Below, piece by piece: positions 18,080-27,116 of a DNA stretch of 27,116 nt (the stretch's first letter is position 1; the number at the start of each line of letters is the position of its first letter). The translations under genes and the position numbers were made by a program. The notes beneath the pieces were generated by a model. It was given only the letters and a program-made list of their open reading frames with translations, searched no databases and had not been told where the DNA came from. This stretch comes from Prolixibacteraceae bacterium (GTDB lineage Bacteria; Bacteroidota; Bacteroidia; Bacteroidales; Prolixibacteraceae): positions 1 through 27,116 of the forward strand of contig JAFGGF010000160.1 of the NCBI GenBank assembly GCA_016930735.1, written 5' to 3'.

Positions 18080-21000
18080 TTAGAATGTTACATTAACACC
18101 AAAAGTGAACGAACGGCTACGCGGGTATGATGAATAATCAAGACCCTGTATCAAAGCTCCGTAGTTGCTGCTTCTTGATGTGCTAACTTCAGGATCGTAA
18201 CCTGAATATTTTGTCCATAACCAGAGGTTGTAGCCTGTTGCATAAACTCGGAATTGTGAGATTCCGATTTTTTTACTTAAATTTTGAGGAATGGTGTATC
18301 CCAAAGTTAAAGTACTTAAACGGAGGAATGAACCATCTTCTATAGCCCAATCACTTACTACAGCGGTAGCCTGCCCGAATGAATTGCTGCCACTCCAGAT
18401 GGTTTTATCCTTATTCAAAGCTCTTAATTGTTCAAGATCAGTAATTACTTCACCCGGAGTTCCGGTGACTGAACCGTCAACATCGATATAAGTAAAACGT
18501 TTGTCGGAACTCATAGATGCAAGCATATTTCCGTAACGGGTCCTATAGAGCTGGTTGTAATCGATTTTACCTGAATTGTAAACATCATTTCCAACCATCC
18601 AGTTAAACAGGATAGAAGCATCAAATCCTTTGTAAGTTGCATCGAAGCTGAAACCTCCGAATGCATCCGGTAAAGCACTTCCAATCACTTTACGGTCCAT
18701 ACTGTTTATTGACCCATCAGGTTTTCCATCTGGTCCGGAAATATCTTTCAGTTTCATGTATCCCGGACGTAAACTACTAACACCTAATGTGTTTCTGTTA
18801 TCAGGTACACCTTCCTTTAAAGTGTATGTTCCTGAAACCGCATCATATCCACTAAAATCGTCAACTGTATACATACCATCGCTTTCATAACCGTATATCA
18901 ATCCAATTGTTTTTCCAACGGCAAGGTAATAGTCATCGCGGTCTTTCAGGTCGGTACTTGCCCAATTCGATTGAATAAATCTTTCATCGGTTCCATCAAG
19001 TTCATCTATTTTGCCACTATTGAATCCAAAATTAATATTGGAAGTTAACAGGAAATCAGGAGTTTCAACCAATGTTGTATTTAACATCATTTCAACACCT
19101 TTATTTGATGTGCTTCCAATATTGTTCCACTGGGTACTGAATCCTGAAATCGGAGAGATGGCTGAGGCAAGTAATAAATCTTTTGTTGTATTGTTATATA
19201 CATCGATATTACCACTTATTTTGCCTTTGAAGAACATAAAGTCTAAACCTATATTCCGGTTAATTGTGGTTTCCCATATAATATTCGGATTATATAAAGT
19301 TGATCCGTCGGGGGAATAATAAGCATTGTATGCATTGGTTCCCATGCCCGGCCCGTTATTTGTATCGGCACTGAATAAGAATTTTGTTGAGTTTGCAGGA
19401 ATACGGTCGTTACCTGTTTCACCGTAACTGATCCTTAATTTAAGTTCGTCAATATTGGAAATGCTACTCATAAAACTTTCGTTATTTATTTTCCAGGCAA
19501 GTGCAACAGCCGGGAAAATACCTACACGGTTTTCTTTTGAGAACTTGCTGGATGCATCGGAACGAACAGTTGCTGTAACCAGGTATTTATCCTGAAACTG
19601 ATAATTGGCACGTCCGAAAAATGAAAGGCGATTTTCATTAGTTGATTCGTATGTTGAATAGGCAGTTACGGTTCCCAAAGCCATATTTGCAAACATTTCG
19701 TCGGGTTGCATGGTTTCACGGAAGTTTATGGCCCTTACATGGTCGCCATTTCCACCATTTGAATAAACTTCATGGCCAAGCATCAGATCCAGGTTGTGAT
19801 CGCCCAGGTTCTGGAATACATATTGTGCTGTATTTAACCAACGGAAAGAATTCCTGTACGAATTATCAATGTCACCTAAGGGTAAACTGTTACCCTGTTG
19901 TTGCGATGTACTTGTAAGAGGTCCGTAATATCTCAATCTTTCTTCAAAGGTCTGGCTGCTGGAAATTGTAGATTTTAAAATTAAATCTGTAGTAGCTTTC
20001 CATGTAATACCTCCCTGTAAAACATAGTTTTTGGTATTGCGTTGCCTCCAGTCCTGTTCAGCCAGTTGGACAGGATTAATCAAACTCAAAACAAACGACT
20101 GGTAATCGTCATTGGCATCTATAGTAGTCAGGTCAATATCCAGTTCGTCAGCAATACCATTTACCGGGCGTGCTGTAACAATATTTTTAACACGTAAATT
20201 TGAGCTTCCTGAAGTTCCTGCACCATCAACGCGGGTATCGGTTATCCTGGCTGAAGTTTCCAGTACCAGTTTATCAGAAATATCATGGTTCAGTTTAAAA
20301 TTAATTGTGTTTCTTTTATATCCGTTACCAATCATAATTCCTTCGTCGTTGTTATTCGACAGGCTCAAACTTACTTTTGTTTTTGCTGTACCACCACTTA
20401 CACTGATATTGTGTAGCTGTGAGATTGTTGGTTCGCCAAAAAGCTCATCCTGCCAGTCGGTATAGGGTTTATCCTTATAAAGTTCAAGGTCATCATATTT
20501 ACCGTAGTAACGCTCAAAATTACGCAGGTCGGATTCTGAACGTAATGCTGCATATTCGTATTGCATCATAACAAATTCATAAGGATCCAATACATCAAGT
20601 TTACGGTCCTGAGGAAGTGTTTTGAATTGTACAAAACCATTGTAATTTACTGTAGTCTTTCCTTCAGTCGGGCTTTTCGTAGTTACCAGAATAACACCGT
20701 TGGCGGCCTGTGCCCCATAAATTGCTGTGGCAGCTGCATCTTTGAGGACACTTATGTTGGCAATATCGGTAGGAGGTATATCACGGATACTGCCGACTAT
20801 AAATCCATCTACAACATATAACGGAGAGTTGTCCTGGGTTACCGAACCACCACCACGAACCCTGATTACAATTTCGGCATCAGGAGAACCATCGGTAGTG
20901 ATGATGTTTACTCCCGGCAACCTTCCTTTCATGGCTTCAGCTGCATCGGCAACCGGAATTTTATTCAGGGTTTCACTTGAAACTGTTGAAACTGAACCCG

Positions 21001-21403
21001 TTAAGTTGGCTCTGGGAACAGAACCATAACCTACCGCAATAATTTCATCCAGTTGTGTAACTGAAGTTACTAACTGAACATTAATTTCACTTCTGCCATT
21101 TACAGGTATTTCCTGTATAGTGTAACCAATAAAAGTGTATTGTAATACTGCGTCGGCAGAAGAAATATCAATCCGGTAATTGCCGTTTATATCAGTAACA
21201 ACACCAATCGTTGTTCCTTTTATTACGACATTTACCCCTGGTAATTCCTCACCTGTCTTTGAATCTGTTATTTTTCCTGTAACCGTTCCGGTTTGTGAAT
21301 AAACCGGAAAAGCAAGGATCAATAACATACAAACAAATAAAACTGCAATATGATGAATTTTCAACCATTGCAGTTTTAACGCTTTTTCCATAATTTTTGT
21401 CAT
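18080..21403 (-). CDS. SusC/RagA-family TonB-dependent outer-membrane transporter
   Basis: This 1107-aa transporter imports oligosaccharides across the outer membrane using TonB energy. Residues 1-37 are a signal peptide ending in PVYSQ. Residues about 39-115 are the carboxypeptidase-like regulatory domain (GTVTGKITD, ELPGVNVVIKGT, GNYRIDI). Residues about 118-126 (LDEIIAVGY) are the TonB-box region. Residues 128-235 are the plug, with LNKIPVADAAEAMKGRLPG, DNSPLYVVDG and NDISVLKDAAATAIYG-like motifs. The remainder is a beta-barrel ending in an aromatic C-terminus (FGVNVTF). It is 21 nt from GH105 and 18 nt from SusD. Size and layout are typical of the family; the substrate, pectin oligosaccharides, comes from context. 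Confidence 0.97.
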   Translation of the reverse strand: MTKIMEKALKLQWLKIHHIAVLFVCMLLILAFPVYSQTGTVTGKITDSKTGEELPGVNVVIKGTTIGVVTDINGNYRIDISSADAVLQYTFIGYTIQEIPVNGRSEINVQLVTSVTQLDEIIAVGYGSVPRANLTGSVSTVSSETLNKIPVADAAEAMKGRLPGVNIITTDGSPDAEIVIRVRGGGSVTQDNSPLYVVDGFIVGSIRDIPPTDIANISVLKDAAATAIYGAQAANGVILVTTKSPTEGKTTVNYNGFVQFKTLPQDRKLDVLDPYEFVMMQYEYAALRSESDLRNFERYYGKYDDLELYKDKPYTDWQDELFGEPTISQLHNISVSGGTAKTKVSLSLSNNNDEGIMIGNGYKRNTINFKLNHDISDKLVLETSARITDTRVDGAGTSGSSNLRVKNIVTARPVNGIADELDIDLTTIDANDDYQSFVLSLINPVQLAEQDWRQRNTKNYVLQGGITWKATTDLILKSTISSSQTFEERLRYYGPLTSTSQQQGNSLPLGDIDNSYRNSFRWLNTAQYVFQNLGDHNLDLMLGHEVYSNGGNGDHVRAINFRETMQPDEMFANMALGTVTAYSTYESTNENRLSFFGRANYQFQDKYLVTATVRSDASSKFSKENRVGIFPAVALAWKINNESFMSSISNIDELKLRISYGETGNDRIPANSTKFLFSADTNNGPGMGTNAYNAYYSPDGSTLYNPNIIWETTINRNIGLDFMFFKGKISGNIDVYNNTTKDLLLASAISPISGFSTQWNNIGSTSNKGVEMMLNTTLVETPDFLLTSNINFGFNSGKIDELDGTDERFIQSNWASTDLKDRDDYYLAVGKTIGLIYGYESDGMYTVDDFSGYDAVSGTYTLKEGVPDNRNTLGVSSLRPGYMKLKDISGPDGKPDGSINSMDRKVIGSALPDAFGGFSFDATYKGFDASILFNWMVGNDVYNSGKIDYNQLYRTRYGNMLASMSSDKRFTYIDVDGSVTGTPGEVITDLEQLRALNKDKTIWSGSNSFGQATAVVSDWAIEDGSFLRLSTLTLGYTIPQNLSKKIGISQFRVYATGYNLWLWTKYSGYDPEVSTSRSSNYGALIQGLDYSSYPRSRSFTFGVNVTF

Positions 21404-21424
21404 ACTGTTATTATTTAGGTTTAT

Positions 21425-22627
21425 CTAATGATTAATATGTCCCATTTCGATACTTGCAAGAATAAAAGGCCCTACACCTTTTGGGTCGTTATCCCTTACA
21501 GGTTCACCAACATAATATTCAAAGGTTCCCGGCCTGTATGGGTCACCTCCAAGGCCTGCAACTGCACAAGTAGTGGTCAGGCTTATCGTATTATTGTTAT
21601 TATTTTTTATAAAGTTTTTAATTATCCCATTGTATCCATTTTGAGCAACCGCACCATAATCTTTACCAATATAGCCCATTCTTACAGCTTTCGATATAGC
21701 ATAAACAAACATGGAGGAAACCGATGATTCCAGGTAATTACCTTCACGGTCAGGCAGGTTCAAAACCTGATACCAAAGGCCGGTTTTTTTATCCTGATAT
21801 TTTTTAATGCCTGAGGCAACCTGGTTTAAAATTTTTAATAATTCTGCCCTTCCCTGATGTTCTTCCGGGATATAATCGAGCACATCAACAAGGGCCATTG
21901 CATACCAACCCATAGCCCTTCCCCAAAAATGAGGAGAGCATCCGGTTTCAGGGTCGGCCCATTTTTGTTCACGACTTTCATCCCAGCCATGGTAGTTTAA
22001 TCCTGCCTTTTCATTATATGTATGTTTGTGTACAATAAGGAATTGATTGATCACATCGTCGAAATCTTCCGGTTCATATTCTTTTGCAAATCTTGCATAA
22101 AACGGTGCACCCATATATAAACCATCCAGCCACATCTGGTTAGTGTAACGTTTTTTATGCCAGAATCCTCCTTCCGATGTCCGGGGTTGGTCTTTTAACT
22201 GGTCACGTAATACAAATATGGCCTTTTCATATTTTTTATCCCCTGTAACTTTCAATAGGTCGAATAGAAATTTCCCCGAATTTATTTTATCAATATTAAA
22301 ATCACTTTTTTTATAACCGGCAATTTGCCCGTTTTCATCAATGAATTTATCGGCATATGATTTTACATATCCGTAATATTTTTCTTCGCCGGTTTGTTTC
22401 CACAATTCTACCATCGCGGTAGCGATTAATCCCGGAGTATAATTCCACTTTCCTGCAGGGTCGAAATCAACAGTTGAACAATCGGGGAATAAAGCCATTT
22501 CTGAATCTGCCATTTTTATGGCCATTTTTAAACCAATATTTTGATCAGCCTTGTTTTGTGAAAACAGATTTACAGGTATAATTATAATTAATATAAAATA
22601 TATAATTTTTGATTTGTTTATTCTCAT
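21425..22627 (-). CDS. GH105 unsaturated galacturonyl/rhamnogalacturonyl hydrolase
   Basis: This 400-aa (alpha/alpha)6-barrel enzyme removes the 4,5-unsaturated uronate left at the non-reducing end by pectate or rhamnogalacturonan lyases. Residues 1-24 are a signal peptide (ends LFSQ), so it is periplasmic. The family active-site segment is clear: GGFWHKKRY with H157, then QMWLDGLYMGAPF with the general acid D168. HFWGRAMGWYAMAL and the late SVSSMFVYAI helix are also typical of GH105. It is the first enzyme gene of the operon, 21 nt before SusC, and it completes the lyase pathway started by the two PL1 domains. Whether it prefers homogalacturonan or rhamnogalacturonan products is not visible from sequence. 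Confidence 0.93.
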   Translation of the reverse strand: MRINKSKIIYFILIIIIPVNLFSQNKADQNIGLKMAIKMADSEMALFPDCSTVDFDPAGKWNYTPGLIATAMVELWKQTGEEKYYGYVKSYADKFIDENGQIAGYKKSDFNIDKINSGKFLFDLLKVTGDKKYEKAIFVLRDQLKDQPRTSEGGFWHKKRYTNQMWLDGLYMGAPFYARFAKEYEPEDFDDVINQFLIVHKHTYNEKAGLNYHGWDESREQKWADPETGCSPHFWGRAMGWYAMALVDVLDYIPEEHQGRAELLKILNQVASGIKKYQDKKTGLWYQVLNLPDREGNYLESSVSSMFVYAISKAVRMGYIGKDYGAVAQNGYNGIIKNFIKNNNNNTISLTTTCAVAGLGGDPYRPGTFEYYVGEPVRDNDPKGVGPFILASIEMGHINH

Positions 22628-22643
22628 AACAGAATGGTGTTAA

Positions 22644-22748
22644 TTAAAAGCTGATTTTAATTAGTATTAAAATTGCTATTATCAGAAAAATTACAACGGC
22701 AATAATTAACCTGTTTATTTTCCTCAGGCTATGTCTGGATTTTTCCAT
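22644..22748 (-). CDS. Possible 34-aa single-pass membrane peptide
   Basis: A short ATG frame ends 16 nt before the GH105 start. The product begins MEKSRHSLRKINR, strongly basic, and then has about 17 hydrophobic residues (LIIAVVIFLIIAILILI) and a short KISF tail. That is the layout of a small membrane protein with a cytoplasmic N-terminus by the positive-inside rule. It sits in the expected place of the first operon gene. I do not recognise it, and A+T-rich DNA yields hydrophobic frames by chance, so it may be non-coding leader sequence. The contrast of a clean basic head followed by a clean hydrophobic segment is the reason for listing it. Confidence 0.35.
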   Translation of the reverse strand: MEKSRHSLRKINRLIIAVVIFLIIAILILIKISF

Positions 22749-22953
22749 TGTTAGATTAATACAAAATATACAAGTGCAAGGTATAAGTTACTGTTTAAAG
22801 GTCTTATTCAAATTTTCCCATATGCTAATGCCATACTTCCCGAAGAGGGAAATATTTCCCAATAAGCAGGTATAAATAAATTTGTTAAATGAGGAATTTT
22901 TTTTTGTATTGAATAGTTGTTATTGATTATCAGATTTTTATATTTAGTTGATT
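22749..22953 (-). promoter_or_regulatory. Control region upstream of the pectin operon
   Basis: This gap between the regulator gene and the operon must contain the operon's promoter if the regulator is transcribed separately. Weak sigma-ABfr-like boxes occur on the minus strand (a TTTG at 22812-22809, TACCTTGC at 22783-22776), but their spacing is too long to assert. The strongest structure is the TTCCC repeat and palindrome set at 22815-22860. No T-tract terminator for the regulator gene is evident, so read-through into the operon is possible. Confidence 0.5.
22815..22860. promoter_or_regulatory. Candidate operator: three TTCCC repeats and a GGGAAATATTTCCC palindrome
   Basis: TTCCC occurs at 22815-22819, 22837-22841 and 22856-22860, i.e. 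at intervals of 22 and 19 bp, close to two helical turns. The last copy is half of a perfect 14-bp palindrome (22847-22860). The middle copy can also pair with GGGAA at 22847-22851 across a 5-nt loop. AraC-type regulators commonly bind spaced direct repeats, and the adjacent gene encodes one. Binding is inferred only. Confidence 0.35.
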
Positions 22954-25900
22954 TTAGTTTCCATCTTCGTGCTGATTAATGTATTCAGTTGCACTCATAC
23001 CGAATTCACGGCGAAAACATTTTCTGAAATGAGAAAGGTCTTTAAATCCAACCGCAAATGCAATTTCCGAAATATTCATTTTTTTCTGAACCAGCAATTG
23101 AGTTGCTCTTTTTAACCTGATGTGCCGGATAAATTCTTTTACCGTCATGTCGGTAAGTGCATGAAGTTTCCTGTATAATTGCATCCGGCTTACACCAACT
23201 TTTAAGGCAAATTGTTCAATATCAAGTTCACTGTATGAAATATTATTTTCAACAATTTCTATTACTTTTTGCAAAAACCTTTCATCGGGAGAAGATATTA
23301 CAACATTTTTAGGTTCAAGGATTACAGTATTTGTAAATTTTTCTTTTAACGATTCCCTGATTGACAGCATATTTTCAACTTTTGCCTGTAAAACCTGTAT
23401 GTCAAAAGGTTTTGTAATGTAATCATCGGCACCGTATGACAATCCCTTTAACTCATGTTCTTTTGAATGTAAGGCAGTTATAAGCAATATCGGTATGTGT
23501 GAGGTTCGTTCATCCTTTTTTATCTTTTTACAAAATTCATATCCGTCAACATCGGGCATCATAATATCACTGATAATGACATCAGGAATTATTTGCAAAG
23601 CTTTTTCCCAACCGTCCTGCCCGTTTTTTGCTTCAAGGATTTTATAAACTCCGTTAAAATGGCTTTTTATAAAAAACCGTACATCCGGATTGTCTTCAAC
23701 AATTAGCATTATTTTTGATTGAAAAATATCGGAATTCTCATTTTGAGCGGAATTGTCTTTCTCATAAACTGCACTTTCCTCATCATCGGTCTGCGTTGAC
23801 TGCATTTCCTGCAAACTGGTTTCATACGGGATTCGGATAGTAAATTTGGAACCTTTGCCTGGTTTACTGGTAACAAAAATATCTCCTTTATGAAGTTTAA
23901 CTAATTCTTTAACCAGGGCAAGCCCTATCCCGGTTCCGGGATTGTCATTTTCTTTCCCGGTTTGGAAAAAGCGGTTAAATATTTTATCGAGGTTTTTACT
24001 TTTAATCCCCTGCCCGGTATCTTTTACGGTTAATTCTATAAATTGCCTTTCGGCCTGGCTATGTTCATAGTCTTCATCATCCGAATCAAAAACGAGTGAA
24101 AGGTTAACTGTTATTTTTCCTCCTGAACCTGTAAATTTGAATGCATTGGATAACAGGTTGTTCAGTATTTTTTCAACTTTATCGGGATCAAAAATGGTGA
24201 CAAGGTTTTTCTTGAGTGTATTAAAACTAAGAGTAATTTCTTTTTCTTTTGCAAATTCATCAAAAGAATGTACTATTTCTGAAACAAAGCTTACAATATC
24301 AGATTGTGTAAGGTTCAGTTTAAGATTTCCTGATTCCAGCTTCCTGAAATCAAGCAACTGGTTAATCAGCCTGTCAAGTTGTTTAGCATTACGATGAACT
24401 AATTTTAAGTGATCGGGAATTTCTTCAGGGTTGATTTTTTTTGTCAACATTTTTTCAATCGGACCGATAATAAGGGTTAAAGGGGTTCTTATTTCATGCG
24501 AAATATTTGTAAAAAACCTTAATTTCAGCATATCCAATTCGTGCAGTTTTCTTGCATTAGTCCTTTCAAGGATCAGGTCATTTTTAATTTTTTCACGATT
24601 GATAATAAATTTTACCAGTGTATAAATTAAAAGAATAATTGATAAAATTATCAGTATTCTGAACAGTGTTGTTTTCCAGAAAGGTGGCGTAATATTTATT
24701 TTCAACTGGAGTTCAGGGCTTTCAGCAGGTGTTCCCGGATTTACCAGTTTTATATGAAGTATATATTCGTCGGGATTCAGATTTGTATATGTAGCCGTTC
24801 TTATATTGCTTGGTTCGTTCCAGTCCCGGTCAAACCCTTCGAGATAATATGAATACAAATTATTTTCGCTGTTCACATAATTCAGGGCAGCAAATTCAAT
24901 GGTAAAAACATTCTGGCTAAAATCAAGGGTAAGTTCATTGGTTTCGGAAATACTTTTTGTCAATACTGATTTTTTATCATCCCCGATTTCAACTGATTTA
25001 TTAAAAATCTTTAAGTCGGTAAGTACGATGGGGACGTTTGTATTATATGGGACTATTTCTTCCGGATTAAAAACATTAAATCCCGAGATGCTCCCAAAAA
25101 GCAGTTCTCCTGATTTGGCTTTATAACTTGACAGGTAACAAAACTGGTTGTTTTGAAGTCCGTCGTTATATGTAAAATTCTGAAACGATTCAAGTTCTGG
25201 ATTAAATTTTGACAAGCCATTGTTTGTACTGATCCACAGGTTGTAATCATTGTCTTCTAGTATACAGAGTGACTGGTTGTTTGCCAATCCGTCATCTTCA
25301 TTATAATATTTCAGCGGACCCTCCGATTTTGAATAGATGGCAATTCCACGATCGAAGGTTGTAATCCAGTACCTGTTTTTATGATCTTCAAAAAATGACC
25401 TTGACCGTTCTTTAAACCTTGTTATCTGTTTACTGGATTGATTATATATAATAATCTCATCGATTGCCCCGATCCAAATATTATTATCCGAGTCAGAATC
25501 AATCCAGGCAACCTGTTCAACGCCAAAAATCTGAGGATAATGAATAAATGAATTGTTTTTCGGATCAAACCTGTCGACTCCCTTTGTTGTGGCAATCCAT
25601 ATCTGGCCACTTTTATCCATGGTAAAATCCCATACCCTGTTGTCGGAAAGGCTGCTGTTGTTTCCAGGATCATGGCTGTAATTTGTTATATGACTGGTTT
25701 TCAGGTTTAAAATATCTATACCCCCCAAAAAGGTGCCAATCCATAGATTCCCTTTCCCGTCATCCAAAAAGGCCTTAATACAATTTTGTGAGAGTGCAAA
25801 CGGACTTTGGCCTTCAGCCGTTAAATAATTGTATTTTCCGGTAGTTGGATTATAAATATTAACTCCGCCATCTTCTGTGCCAACATAAATATTCCCCTCA

Positions 25901-26994
25901 TTGTCAATCCATATAGCATAAATTATACTGCTGTTAAGAAAGTTATTATCATCAGGCATGGCACTGAATTTATGAAAAACCTGTTTGCTTCGCGCAAGCA
26001 GATTAAGCCCGCCCCGTGTGCCAATCCATGTTTCTCCTTTCGAATCATGAAATATATCCCAAACGGAATTGTTGCTCAGGCTGGTCAGGTCAAGTTCGTT
26101 GTGGTTGTAAAATTCGGCACCATCTTTTTTCGAATATTTATACAAACCACCTCTGGTGCCAATCCAGTAGTCCCCTAATATTCCCTTTGAAATAGTCCTC
26201 ACTGTTTCTGTCCTGTCAATATATGGATTCAGTGCCAGGTTTTTTATTTCTTTCGTATCAGGATTGATAATAAAAATCCCCTTTGAGTAAGTGCCAATCC
26301 AGATTGATCCATCATCATCAAGAAAAATTTCCCAGATTTCTTTATTCTGGTTTTCTTCAAAGGGAATAGGAAATGGTTCAATTTCATTTGACAGGTGGTC
26401 GTAAGTAAAAATACCATCGTTTGTTCCAATCCAAAGCAATCCGTTTTTGTCAAATTTCAGGTTCCTTACAAAATTCCCGGAAAATGAAGTTTGTGAACCT
26501 TTTATCATAAGATTCAAAGCTTTCAGATTTCCGGAAGTATCAATTTTAAGGATATTATTATCGGTACCTAACCATAAATTACCCAACATATCTTCCTGTA
26601 TTGTATTAATTGAAACCTCCCGGAATTTGAATTCACTGTTGTTTTTAAAAGGGTGGCTGAAGTTTTCCTTTTCCCTGTTAAACAGGTTTAATCCTCCGAG
26701 TTCTGTCCCGATCCAGAGTTGCCCTTTGCTGTCTTCAAAAATGACCCTGACAAGGTTTCCGTTTAAGCTTGTTGAATCATCGGGGTCGCTTAGGAAATTT
26801 ACAAACCTGTACCCGTCGAACCTGCTTAAACCCTGGCTGGTTCCCAGCCACATCCATCCTTTTTTATCCTGAAAGATACATTGGATCTGGTTATTTGGCA
26901 ATCCGTCTTCCTGGGTAAACATATCGAAGTTTAATTCAGAATTTACCGATTTTGCGAATAAAGGAGTAATTAACAGGATAAGAACTATCCACAT
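22954..26994 (-). CDS. Hybrid two-component system (HTCS) sensor kinase/AraC-type regulator of the pectin locus
   Basis: This is a 1346-aa one-protein sensor and regulator, numbered from the ATG at 26994. GTG codons at 27000 and 27036 are alternative starts; the GTG at 27000 would add a lysine that improves the signal peptide. Residues about 20-650 hold fourteen W-I-G-T-type propeller repeats, enough for two seven-bladed periplasmic sensor propellers. A Y_Y_Y domain (about 655-767) and one membrane helix (777-795) follow. The kinase has phospho-acceptor H833 in SHEIRTP, the N-box N950 in LLSNAFKF, and DTGQGI and GTGIGLAL glycine boxes. The receiver (about 1094-1206) has D1101, phospho-acceptor D1143 in SDIMMPD and K1195 in TKPF. 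An AraC helix-turn-helix ends the protein (about 1248-1342). All key residues are intact. Its place beside the operon makes it the likely pectin-fragment sensor. Confidence 0.95.
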   Translation of the reverse strand: MWIVLILLITPLFAKSVNSELNFDMFTQEDGLPNNQIQCIFQDKKGWMWLGTSQGLSRFDGYRFVNFLSDPDDSTSLNGNLVRVIFEDSKGQLWIGTELGGLNLFNREKENFSHPFKNNSEFKFREVSINTIQEDMLGNLWLGTDNNILKIDTSGNLKALNLMIKGSQTSFSGNFVRNLKFDKNGLLWIGTNDGIFTYDHLSNEIEPFPIPFEENQNKEIWEIFLDDDGSIWIGTYSKGIFIINPDTKEIKNLALNPYIDRTETVRTISKGILGDYWIGTRGGLYKYSKKDGAEFYNHNELDLTSLSNNSVWDIFHDSKGETWIGTRGGLNLLARSKQVFHKFSAMPDDNNFLNSSIIYAIWIDNEGNIYVGTEDGGVNIYNPTTGKYNYLTAEGQSPFALSQNCIKAFLDDGKGNLWIGTFLGGIDILNLKTSHITNYSHDPGNNSSLSDNRVWDFTMDKSGQIWIATTKGVDRFDPKNNSFIHYPQIFGVEQVAWIDSDSDNNIWIGAIDEIIIYNQSSKQITRFKERSRSFFEDHKNRYWITTFDRGIAIYSKSEGPLKYYNEDDGLANNQSLCILEDNDYNLWISTNNGLSKFNPELESFQNFTYNDGLQNNQFCYLSSYKAKSGELLFGSISGFNVFNPEEIVPYNTNVPIVLTDLKIFNKSVEIGDDKKSVLTKSISETNELTLDFSQNVFTIEFAALNYVNSENNLYSYYLEGFDRDWNEPSNIRTATYTNLNPDEYILHIKLVNPGTPAESPELQLKINITPPFWKTTLFRILIILSIILLIYTLVKFIINREKIKNDLILERTNARKLHELDMLKLRFFTNISHEIRTPLTLIIGPIEKMLTKKINPEEIPDHLKLVHRNAKQLDRLINQLLDFRKLESGNLKLNLTQSDIVSFVSEIVHSFDEFAKEKEITLSFNTLKKNLVTIFDPDKVEKILNNLLSNAFKFTGSGGKITVNLSLVFDSDDEDYEHSQAERQFIELTVKDTGQGIKSKNLDKIFNRFFQTGKENDNPGTGIGLALVKELVKLHKGDIFVTSKPGKGSKFTIRIPYETSLQEMQSTQTDDEESAVYEKDNSAQNENSDIFQSKIMLIVEDNPDVRFFIKSHFNGVYKILEAKNGQDGWEKALQIIPDVIISDIMMPDVDGYEFCKKIKKDERTSHIPILLITALHSKEHELKGLSYGADDYITKPFDIQVLQAKVENMLSIRESLKEKFTNTVILEPKNVVISSPDERFLQKVIEIVENNISYSELDIEQFALKVGVSRMQLYRKLHALTDMTVKEFIRHIRLKRATQLLVQKKMNISEIAFAVGFKDLSHFRKCFRREFGMSATEYINQHEDGN

Positions 26995-27116
26995 TTTCAC
27001 AAATTCACTTTTATAAAAATTCCCTGGTATCCCCACTTTTTAAATTCTGAATATTTGGTACAATGTTACAAATAAATCATTTTTAAATCAATTTATAAAG
27101 CAGGGATAATATTGAA

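Noticed and set aside
22867..22953. Terminator after the regulator gene
   Set aside because: A T run is present at 22908-22915 on the plus strand, but there is no adjacent stable stem in the orientation of the regulator transcript.
26447..26872. 141-codon plus-strand frame
   Set aside because: It lies wholly antisense to the sensor propeller of the regulator, whose repeats are intact, and shows no protein-like motif.

Overview
The window is one large pectin (homogalacturonan) polysaccharide utilization locus from a Bacteroidota genome. The evidence is a SusC/SusD pair, a one-protein hybrid two-component regulator, Bacteroidota-type lipoproteins and A+T-rich intergenic DNA. Two proteins end in type IX secretion (T9SS) C-terminal sorting domains. 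That points away from gut Bacteroides and towards T9SS-bearing lineages such as Marinilabiliales/Prolixibacteraceae or Flavobacteriia; the lineage is an inference. I see no tRNA, rRNA, CRISPR array, transposase or phage gene.

Layout: (1) 1-2611, plus strand: one 733-aa secreted beta-helix protein with two near-identical modules and a T9SS tail, closed by a clear hairpin terminator. (2) 2858-22627, minus strand: eleven tightly packed genes separated by 0-28 nt, except for one 104-nt gap that holds a long stem-loop. In transcription order they are GH105, SusC, SusD, a surface-glycan-binding-like lipoprotein, PL1 pectate lyase, GH43, CE8 pectin methylesterase, GH28 polygalacturonase, CE12 acetylesterase, a 1385-aa CE8-PL1 fusion with a T9SS tail, and a third CE8. 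A 34-codon membrane-peptide ORF lies just ahead of GH105. (3) 22749-22953: intergenic control region with repeated TTCCC motifs and a palindrome. (4) 22954 to about 26994, minus strand: a hybrid two-component sensor/AraC regulator.

How the parts probably work together (inference from families): the T9SS-exported CE8-PL1 fusion removes methyl esters from homogalacturonan and cuts it outside the cell. The SusD and DUF4957/DUF5123 lipoproteins hold the fragments and SusC imports them. In the periplasm, the two stand-alone CE8 enzymes and CE12 remove methyl and acetyl groups. PL1 and GH28 shorten the chains, GH105 removes the terminal unsaturated uronate, and GH43 trims pentose side chains. The regulator senses a periplasmic pectin fragment and switches on the operon. 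Genes for cytoplasmic galacturonate or ketodeoxygluconate catabolism are not in the window.

The least ordinary items are the CE8-PL1-T9SS fusion, the T9SS-exported paralogue of the operon's own glycan-binding lipoprotein with its duplicated module, the small membrane-peptide ORF, and the repeated TTCCC elements in the control region.
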